Assembly: GCA_022706165.1 (NCBI GenBank) | Contig: JAKJDA010000034.1 | Span: forward strand, 7,951 to 13,754 | Direction: 5' to 3' | Source of the DNA: Candidatus Hydrogenedentota bacterium | Lineage (GTDB): Bacteria > Hydrogenedentota > Hydrogenedentia > Hydrogenedentales > SLHB01 | DNA length: 5,804 nucleotides | Notes under the pieces: generated by a model | Told to the model about the DNA's origin: nothing | Seen by the model: only the letters and a program-made list of their open reading frames with translations | Database searches by the model: none | Shown: in pieces, positions 1 through 4,232 of the stretch | Layout of the letters: each line of letters begins with the position of its first letter | How positions within the stretch are numbered: the first letter of the stretch is position 1 | Program-made: the position numbers and the translations under genes

Positions 1-1
1 C

Positions 2-640
2 CCCTTCGGCCTGCGCCGCAACGCGCTGGCTGTCCTGTCCGTCATTCGCGAACACCACATCGACGCGGAATTGGACCTGCTAATCGGCACGGCCATCGAA
101 CAATACGGCGCGCTCGTCGCCGATCCCGCGCAGACCGCGTCGGACATCGCCACGTTTTTCATGGATCGCCTCAGCGCCATGACGCGCGACGAAGGCGTGG
201 CGTACGACCGCGTCGCGGCAGCCTTGGCATCGCATGGACAACGCCCCTTGCGATTCCGCGCCTGCCTGGATGTCCTCACGGCGTTGGACGAGGAAAAGGT
301 CCAAATGATCGCCGAGCAGGCAAAACGCCTCGTGCGCATCATCAGGGAAAAAACCGACCGCGTCGATCCCGCGCTCCTCGAAGATGCCGAAAAAGCCCTC
401 TATGCCAAGTGCAGCGATCGTAGTCAGGCCCTCCAGCAATGGGTCGCGCGCCGAGAGTTCACGCAGGCCTTCGACGAACTCAACGTGTGGGCGCCGGTCA
501 TCGCGAAGTATTTTGAAGACGTCATGGTGAACGCCCAGGACGACACGCTGCGTCGCAATCGTCACTCGCTGCTCCAAATGACGCTCGATGCCATCCGAAC
601 CGTGGCCGACATGACCGCAATCGAAAAGCGCGAGGTATAG
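2..640 (+). CDS. glyS: Glycyl-tRNA synthetase beta subunit, C-terminal part (5' end outside window)
   Basis: This is the last 212 residues of GlyS, the large subunit of the bacterial alpha2-beta2 glycyl-tRNA synthetase, which attaches glycine to tRNA-Gly in the cytoplasm. The reading frame is open from the first full codon, so the gene is cut by the window edge and the real start is not visible. The fragment opens with PFGLRRNAL, the family's conserved (D)PFxLRRxAL segment. It then runs through the helical C-terminal region that resembles a DALR anticodon-binding domain. Near the end it has FEDVMVNAQDDTLRRNRHSL, which matches the hallmark FFDxVMVMAEDxxLRxNRLxLL. The last segment, VADMTAI, matches the usual VADFSxL ending just before the TAG stop, so the C-terminus is complete. 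The beta subunit contributes mainly to tRNA recognition; the alpha subunit gene (glyQ) would be expected upstream. rsgA follows after 36 bases and may be co-transcribed. Confidence 0.95.
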   Translation, partial: PFGLRRNALAVLSVIREHHIDAELDLLIGTAIEQYGALVADPAQTASDIATFFMDRLSAMTRDEGVAYDRVAAALASHGQRPLRFRACLDVLTALDEEKVQMIAEQAKRLVRIIREKTDRVDPALLEDAEKALYAKCSDRSQALQQWVARREFTQAFDELNVWAPVIAKYFEDVMVNAQDDTLRRNRHSLLQMTLDAIRTVADMTAIEKREV

Positions 641-661
641 TCCGGTTTGCATTTTCGCATT

Positions 662-667
662 GAGGGG
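662..667 (+). promoter_or_regulatory. Ribosome binding site fixing the rsgA GTG start
   Basis: GAGGGG lies 9 bases before the GTG at 677. An in-frame TGA at 668-670 rules out any earlier start in this frame, so this site and the GTG define the N-terminus. The overlapping GTG at 667 is in another frame and has no spaced Shine-Dalgarno sequence. Confidence 0.7.
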
Positions 668-676
668 TGAAAGACG

Positions 677-1726
677 GTGAGCCCGAAGAAGACTCGAAAG
701 ACCCAGCCGCCCACCCGTCAACGCCGGTGGCACGCCGCCGATGCGACCTTCAGCGGAGAGCGTCGCCGGGAACGCAGCATGCGCCCCGAGGAAGGCTTCG
801 CCGAGGCCGCGCAGGCATGCTTCGGGACGAATATCCAAACGAACGGCGTGGTCGTCTCCCCGTACGGCGTGTTGGCTTTCGTGAAAATCGGCGCCGTAGA
901 GCGGCTGTGCGGCGTTGACGACGCGCTGGTCGTGGGCAAGAATTCCGTATTGGCTCCCGGAGACGCCGTGCAGGTCGCGTTCGAAGGCGACAAGCCCTTC
1001 GTGCGCGGCGTTGCGACGCGCCGCACATGGCTGAGCCGGCTCGCCATAGGCCGCGTGCAAGAACAAGTCATTGCGGCCAACGTCGACGTCCTGCTCATCG
1101 TCACCGCCGCCGCGCAGCCCGCGTTCAAACGCGGACTCGTGGACCGATTTCTGATTGCCGCCCAGCATGGAGGCGTCGAGCCGGCGCTGTGCATCAACAA
1201 GATTGATCTCACCGGCGGCGTCATCCCCGAGGCCGCTCGAACTTACCAAGAAACCGGCTTGCCAGTCTATTTGACATCCTGCACGACCCGGGAAGGCGTT
1301 CCGGACCTATGGCGCAGTCTCCGCGGCAAACGGGCCGTATTCGCCGGTCACAGCGGCGTAGGAAAGTCATCGCTCATCAACGCCTACGCCCCCGAACTCG
1401 CAATCGCCACCCAGACCATCAGCAACAGCAACGAAAAAGGAAAACACACCACCACCCAATCCCGCATTTATTCCTTGCCGGGCGGCATCCAGGTCATCGA
1501 CACGCCCGGCATCCGTCAACTGGGCCTTTGGGGCGTCTCCAAGGAAGAATTGCACCACTATTTCCCCGAGATGGAACGCTTAGCCGGAAACTGCCGCTTC
1601 CGGAATTGCTCCCATGTGCACGAACCCGGCTGCTCGGTTCTCGAAGCGCTGGAAAGCGGCGAGCTCTCTCGGTTACGCTATGCCTCGTATCTCCGGATAC
1701 GAGAGAGCCTCGATCCTGTCCGGTGA
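677..1726 (+). CDS. rsgA: Ribosome small-subunit-dependent GTPase A (RsgA/YjeQ)
   Basis: RsgA is a circularly permuted GTPase that binds the 30S subunit late in assembly and hydrolyses GTP to release maturation factors. The 349 residues are of normal length. After a basic, probably disordered tail (about residues 1-50) comes an OB fold (about 55-115, starting near NGVVVSPYGVL). The GTPase motifs follow in the permuted order typical of the family: G4 NKID (174-177), a G5-like TSC (200-202, where SA is usual), P-loop GHSGVGKS (224-231), G2 in KGKHTTT (255-260) and G3 DTPG (275-278). The C-terminal zinc site has the exact C-x4-C-x-H-x5-C spacing: C306, C311, H313 and C319. All key residues are present, so the enzyme should be active. 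The GTG start at 677 has a good ribosome binding site and is preceded in frame by a stop. The gene lies 36 bases after glyS, with no clear promoter between them. Confidence 0.97.
   Translation: MSPKKTRKTQPPTRQRRWHAADATFSGERRRERSMRPEEGFAEAAQACFGTNIQTNGVVVSPYGVLAFVKIGAVERLCGVDDALVVGKNSVLAPGDAVQVAFEGDKPFVRGVATRRTWLSRLAIGRVQEQVIAANVDVLLIVTAAAQPAFKRGLVDRFLIAAQHGGVEPALCINKIDLTGGVIPEAARTYQETGLPVYLTSCTTREGVPDLWRSLRGKRAVFAGHSGVGKSSLINAYAPELAIATQTISNSNEKGKHTTTQSRIYSLPGGIQVIDTPGIRQLGLWGVSKEELHHYFPEMERLAGNCRFRNCSHVHEPGCSVLEALESGELSRLRYASYLRIRESLDPVR
1663..1708 (+). other. Two mutually exclusive inverted repeats in the 3' end of rsgA
   Basis: CTCGTATC (1684-1691) and GATACGAG (1696-1703) form a perfect 8-bp stem with a TCCG loop. 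GCTCTCTCG (1663-1671) and CGAGAGAGC (1700-1708) form a perfect 9-bp stem with a 28-base loop. The two share bases 1700-1703, so only one can form at a time. No T-tract follows, so neither looks like an intrinsic terminator. They lie in rsgA codons 330-344 and could be a coincidence of coding sequence. Confidence 0.3.
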
Positions 1727-1764
1727 ACCTGCAACGACGCGGGCTTTCTCGGCAAGGGTTTGTG

Positions 1765-1770
1765 TATAAT
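1765..1770 (+). promoter_or_regulatory. Probable -10 box of the response regulator promoter
   Basis: A perfect TATAAT lies 40 bases before the response-regulator ATG, in the 84-base gap after rsgA. Transcription from it would start near 1777 and give a leader of about 34 bases. The -35 region, around 1741-1748 for a 16-18 base spacer, is poor, so the promoter may be weak or need an activator. Some risk remains of a chance match. Confidence 0.5.
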
Positions 1771-1796
1771 GGCGCTGGACGCTGGGATGCCATCAT

Positions 1797-1801
1797 AAGG
1801 A
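1797..1801 (+). promoter_or_regulatory. Ribosome binding site of the response regulator
   Basis: AAGGA lies 9 bases before the ATG at 1811. It supports that start, which also places the receiver domain's first beta strand (KILLVDDD) at the expected position right after the N-terminus. Confidence 0.65.
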
Positions 1802-1810
1802 TTATCGCGC

Positions 1811-2743
1811 ATGAGTAAGATTCTGCTTGTGGATGACGACGTGGATTTAGCCGAACTGGTCAAGACAAAGCTGGCCGCCGAAGGGCATCAGGTCATGACC
1901 ATCCATTCGGGGGAAGGGGCGTTCGAGCTGGCAAAACAGGTCAAGCCCCATATCGCCCTGCTCGACATCATGCTTCCCGGCGTGACGGGATACCAGATTT
2001 GCCGTCGAATCCGTAAAGACCCGGAACTCTACCGCACCGCCATTCTTATTTTGACGGCTTTGGGCGAAGAGCCAGAAGTTCTCCACGGCCTTGAACAAGG
2101 CGCGGACGATTACCTGGCAAAGCCCTTCAAGCTCGACTATCTCATGGAAAAAATTCAGTCCTTGAACACCCTTTTGGAATCCATCGAGCGCCGGAATCCA
2201 GTGACCCAACTCCCCGGCACCGACGCCATCAAACGCGAAATCAATCATCGCCTGGCGCGCGGCATGGCGATCGCCGCGTGTTACATCGACGTCTGCAGCT
2301 TCAAAGGATACTGCGCCGTCTACAATCAACAGGGGCAACGGCATGTCTTGGAATTCATGGGCGCAATGCTCCGCCAACTTGCGCGCGATATGGGCATTTA
2401 CGAAAGCTTCATTGCCCATCTTGGCGGTGAACATTTCGTGGTGCTGCTGAATCTGGAAGACTACGAACGGTACTGCGGCACACTGATGATGACGTTTGAC
2501 CGAAACGTCCGCCAATTCTACTCCGAAAAGGAACTCGCCCAAGGGTACATCGTCGCCGTCGACAAACACGGCCGCGAAGTGCGATGCCCCTTGATGGCGC
2601 TCTCCATCGGCGTGGCGCATACGCAATACCGGCAATACAAAAGCGCCAAAAAAATGTTCGAAGTATTGGCCCAGACCCGCCAAAAGGCCCAGCCAGACGG
2701 CAAAAGCGTCATGTTTGTCGACCGGCGCCGTTCCGATCGGTAA
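1811..2743 (+). CDS. Response regulator with a degenerate GGDEF output domain
   Basis: A 310-residue cytoplasmic two-component response regulator. The receiver domain (about residues 1-120) is intact: acidic pocket D8/D9, phospho-acceptor D52 in LLDIMLPG, T82 in ILTAL, and K104 in AKPF. The rest (about 128-305) has a GGDEF fold: NPVTQLPG (129-136) stands for DPLTGLPN, YIDVCSFK (158-165) for the metal-binding IDLDxFK, and SIGVA (265-269) is normal. The signature is GGEHF (205-209) rather than GG[DE]EF. By alignment with PleD, the guanine-contacting Asn and Asp become C168 and R177, and the second Asp of IDxD becomes C162. No RxxD inhibitory site precedes the signature. About 55 residues separate GGEHF from SIGVA, roughly 14 more than in PleD, with GYIVAVDKHGRE (245-256) in the extra part. 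Diguanylate cyclase activity is therefore unlikely; a protein-binding or dimerisation output is more plausible. The partner kinase is not in the window. The gene has its own probable promoter and is followed after 8 bases by the small exported-protein gene. Confidence 0.93.
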   Translation: MSKILLVDDDVDLAELVKTKLAAEGHQVMTIHSGEGAFELAKQVKPHIALLDIMLPGVTGYQICRRIRKDPELYRTAILILTALGEEPEVLHGLEQGADDYLAKPFKLDYLMEKIQSLNTLLESIERRNPVTQLPGTDAIKREINHRLARGMAIAACYIDVCSFKGYCAVYNQQGQRHVLEFMGAMLRQLARDMGIYESFIAHLGGEHFVVLLNLEDYERYCGTLMMTFDRNVRQFYSEKELAQGYIVAVDKHGREVRCPLMALSIGVAHTQYRQYKSAKKMFEVLAQTRQKAQPDGKSVMFVDRRRSDR

Positions 2744-2751
2744 GCGCCCCC

Positions 2752-3192
2752 ATGGCCAGGCTTCTCCGCCTTCTCGCCGCGTTCTGTTGCATCGCAGGAG
2801 CGACGGCGTGCGCCCCAAGCGCGCCATCCGCGGAATTGACGGAACGCATCGCCCAGAGCCGCCCCCAGTGGCGGAACTACCAAGAAGACATCAAAGGTCA
2901 GATCGGCGCCGCATTGGCAGCGGAGTGGGAGGGGGCGCCCGTCGCCTTCCTGCAGGAAGACGCATCGCTGACTGTGCTGTTCGAAATATCCGGTCCCTGG
3001 AGCGCGCGCGATGCCGCCATGCCGGTCCTCATACGCGATCCCGCCGGACATGTGCTGCAAAACGAATCCGCCCGCCGTCAGGGAAACCGGGTGGCGTATG
3101 CGTTCTCCCTTCCAAGCGGAGCTTCCGGACCGCTGCCTTGGGTGGATGTACAATATCCTCACGGACAAAAAAGGCTGACAAACGCCCAGTAA
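2752..3192 (+). CDS. Small exported protein or lipoprotein of unknown function
   Basis: I do not recognise a family. The 146-residue product starts with MARLL, then a hydrophobic stretch (about residues 4-18) ending in GATAC with Cys20, followed by a Pro/Ser/Ala linker. This is an N-terminal export signal. Cys20 could be a lipidated cysteine, although the lipobox (ATAC) lacks the preferred Leu at -3, and signal peptidase I cleavage after ACA is an alternative. The mature part begins with a polar, probably helical segment (about 28-60). It continues with alternating hydrophobic strands (LTVLFEISGP, MPVLIRDPAGHVL, RVAYAFSLPSG, WVDVQYPHG), which suggest a small beta-sandwich domain. The ATG at 2752 was chosen because the signal peptide follows it directly; the frame stays open upstream into the response regulator gene, but that part gives no sensible N-terminus. 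The start is 8 bases after the response regulator stop with only a weak GGTAAG (2739-2744), so translational coupling and one operon are likely. Confidence 0.75.
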   Translation: MARLLRLLAAFCCIAGATACAPSAPSAELTERIAQSRPQWRNYQEDIKGQIGAALAAEWEGAPVAFLQEDASLTVLFEISGPWSARDAAMPVLIRDPAGHVLQNESARRQGNRVAYAFSLPSGASGPLPWVDVQYPHGQKRLTNAQ

Positions 3193-3332
3193 CCCACCCC
3201 CTCCAACGACTTTTCCGGCAGAACCAGGGCAGGCGCCTGGAGTGGAATGGTCGATGAAAACGCCCCTCGGTCAATTCCCCGCGAATGTTACGCTTCGTTC
3301 ACATTTCCGCCATGGCCGTGTCACCTAAACAA
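3193..3332. other. Intergenic stretch before the structured element
   Basis: No coding sequence is supported here. CCAGG (3224-3228) and CCTGG (3236-3240) can form a short 5-bp hairpin just after the lipoprotein gene, without a T-tract. GCGAATGT (3281-3288) can pair with ACATT plus CGC (3301-3305, 3308-3310) across a two-base bulge, with an inner ACG/CGT pairing (3290-3292, 3296-3298), giving a roughly 30-base imperfect hairpin. I found no convincing promoter for the downstream RNA candidate; TTCACA at 3298-3303 has no good -10 partner. Confidence 0.4.
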
Positions 3333-3334
3333 GG

Positions 3335-3456
3335 TACCGTATAGATACCACGAGGGCAATGGAGCCCCTGGGACTCCAAAGGGAAAACCCTAAGAGTCAG
3401 CCAACCCAGGCAGCCCTGTTCCCTCGTGGTTGGTTGTGAAAAGGGCATACCGTCTA
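3335..3456. repeat. Short direct repeats flanking the closing stem
   Basis: TACCGTNTA occurs at 3335-3343 and again at 3448-3456 in the same orientation, on either side of the 84-base inverted-repeat unit (3347-3430). They sit 3 and 17 bases from the arms, which is too uneven for a simple target-site duplication. They could be part of the RNA fold or a chance match. Confidence 0.3.
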
Positions 3457-3470
3457 ACCGGGGGGTGGCG

Positions 3471-3504
3471 CGGGCCCTCGACCTCCAGAAAGGTCGAGGG
3501 CCCG
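3471..3504. terminator. Perfect 14-bp GC-rich hairpin between convergent transcripts
   Basis: CGGGCCCTCGACCT (3471-3484) pairs perfectly with AGGTCGAGGGCCCG (3491-3504) around a CCAGAA loop. It lies 25 bases beyond the stop of the minus-strand CBM9-like gene and at the 3' edge of the plus-strand RNA candidate, so it could end transcripts from both sides. Neither side has a T-tract (ATTCGTATG on the plus side, CGCCACCCCC on the minus side). It is therefore not a classical intrinsic terminator; it may instead stabilise 3' ends against exonucleases. Confidence 0.6.
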
Positions 3505-3529
3505 ATTCGTATGCAGACGTAGAGACAGC

Positions 3530-4216
3530 CTATTCGGCGAAGTGAAGATAGCCGAAGCGATCCGGCTGATGGAACTCAAATTTCTCGCCGATGGAAGACC
3601 AGGAACCCCAGTGCGGATGGGAATTCTCGACGGCGCATTTGTTGAAGTTGGCGCGCCAGGTTTGCCCGGCGACCTTTCCGAGAGGGCCCATGTAGGCCTC
3701 GAACACTGCAAAGGGAATGAAATATTCGAGATGCCACGTACACGGATCGGCAATTTCGGGATCAACCCGACGCGGCATTGTGCCAAATAATCGCACGGTG
3801 CGGCCGATTTCCTCGGATACCCGCTCGTATTGCTCAAAAGCATCGTCCTTGCGGGTGGGATCGACAATGTACTGCAACAAAAGACTCCCGCCGCAATTCA
3901 TCTCGAAATTCATGTAACCTTTTTCAGGCTTTGGTTTTACGAAAAACTCGACGCAAGCGTCCTTGTACACGTGGCTCTGGTATTCCGTGTGCGTGCAGCG
4001 GACGTACCGGTCCTCCACGCGGAAAATTCCGTAAATGCCATCGTCATCGTAAACCGATTTCGCGTGCACCACGGGGTGATGGTCGCTGCTGGCCGCATGG
4101 TAGTGCGTCACGGCGAGCGGCTCCACGCTCTTCCACGCCGGCCCGTCCCATTGGCCATCCAAGCCCGGCTTCGTCGGCGCCCGGCGAATCGTGTATTCAG
4201 GCAACTCTAGCGACAT
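3530..4216 (-). CDS. Free-standing CBM9-like carbohydrate-binding protein
   Basis: The 228 residues are essentially one carbohydrate-binding module of the family 9-like (DOMON-related) beta-sandwich type. Visible family landmarks in order are: LDGQWDGPAW (19-28); YDDDGIYGIFRVEDR (56-70), the usual WDDxxLYVxFxVxD strand pair; KDACVEFFVKP (85-95), matching DDxVExFxxP; YMNFEMNCGG (101-110); WHLEYFIPF (161-169), matching WxxExxIPF; WRANFNKC (187-194); and a terminal WGSWSSIG...FHQPDRFGYLHF (203-226). These residues line the sugar-binding face in characterised CBM9 modules. There is no signal peptide, membrane segment or attached catalytic domain, so as encoded it is cytoplasmic. The ATG at 4216 has a strong AAAGGGGAG (4224-4232) that overlaps the mannosidase stop codon, and the genes are 14 bases apart, so one operon with coupled translation is likely. 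It may help bind the glycan handled by the mannosidase; that role is inference. Confidence 0.88.
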   Translation of the reverse strand: MSLELPEYTIRRAPTKPGLDGQWDGPAWKSVEPLAVTHYHAASSDHHPVVHAKSVYDDDGIYGIFRVEDRYVRCTHTEYQSHVYKDACVEFFVKPKPEKGYMNFEMNCGGSLLLQYIVDPTRKDDAFEQYERVSEEIGRTVRLFGTMPRRVDPEIADPCTWHLEYFIPFAVFEAYMGPLGKVAGQTWRANFNKCAVENSHPHWGSWSSIGEKFEFHQPDRFGYLHFAE

Positions 4217-4223
4217 CAGCTTG

Positions 4224-4232
4224 CTCCCCTTT
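4224..4232 (-). promoter_or_regulatory. Ribosome binding site of the CBM9-like gene, overlapping the upstream stop
   Basis: Read on the minus strand, AAAGGGGAG ends 7 bases before the ATG. Its first two bases are the last two of the mannosidase TAA stop (4233-4231). Ribosomes ending the mannosidase would therefore stop on this site, which supports translational coupling. Confidence 0.75.

Larger units (their letters stand above)
3333..3504 (+). ncRNA. Candidate structured RNA of unknown family (or palindromic repeat element)
   Basis: The core is closed by a perfect 10-bp stem P1, ACCACGAGGG (3347-3356) with CCCTCGTGGT (3421-3430). Inside it, P2 pairs CCTGGG (3367-3372) with CCCAGG (3405-3410), P3 pairs ACTC (3373-3376) with GAGT (3394-3397), and P4 is AGGG-AAAA-CCCT (3380-3391). 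GCCCT (3413-3417), in the junction inside P1, can pair with AGGGC (3442-3446) outside it, giving a 5-bp pseudoknot. GGTT (3432-3435) with AACC (3456-3459) is an alternative 3' stem. A strong hairpin ends the element at 3504. Unpaired segments are A-rich on the plus strand, as in folded RNAs, which favours this strand, but inverted repeats fold on both. Genes downstream run the other way, so it is not a leader of a visible gene. The 5' end is uncertain. I checked from memory for 6S, SRP, RNase P, tmRNA and common riboswitch motifs and found none. Confidence 0.4.

Noticed and set aside
80..1249. A 389-codon open frame on the minus strand across glyS and rsgA
   Set aside because: It lies opposite two clearly conserved genes in a GC-rich genome where long antisense frames are common. 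Its translation is low-complexity and matches no family I know.
1847..2827. A 326-codon open frame on the minus strand opposite the response regulator
   Set aside because: The plus strand encodes an intact receiver and GGDEF-fold protein with a ribosome binding site. The antisense frame has no recognisable domain or start signal.
3281..3330. A remnant of an insertion sequence end, suggested by the imperfect hairpin and TTCACATTTCC
   Set aside because: There is no transposase fragment and no matching inverted repeat on the other side of the region. The resemblance is only a vague memory of similar non-coding ends.
3340..3345. TATAGA as a -10 box
   Set aside because: A transcript starting from it would begin within the left arm of the closing stem (3347-3356), and no usable -35 lies 16-18 bases upstream.
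3347..3430. A riboswitch (c-di-GMP-I, c-di-AMP or cobalamin type), suggested by pieces such as AGGGCAA and GTCAGCCAACC
   Set aside because: Only short fragments resemble those motifs, their order and spacing do not match, and no plus-strand gene follows for it to control.
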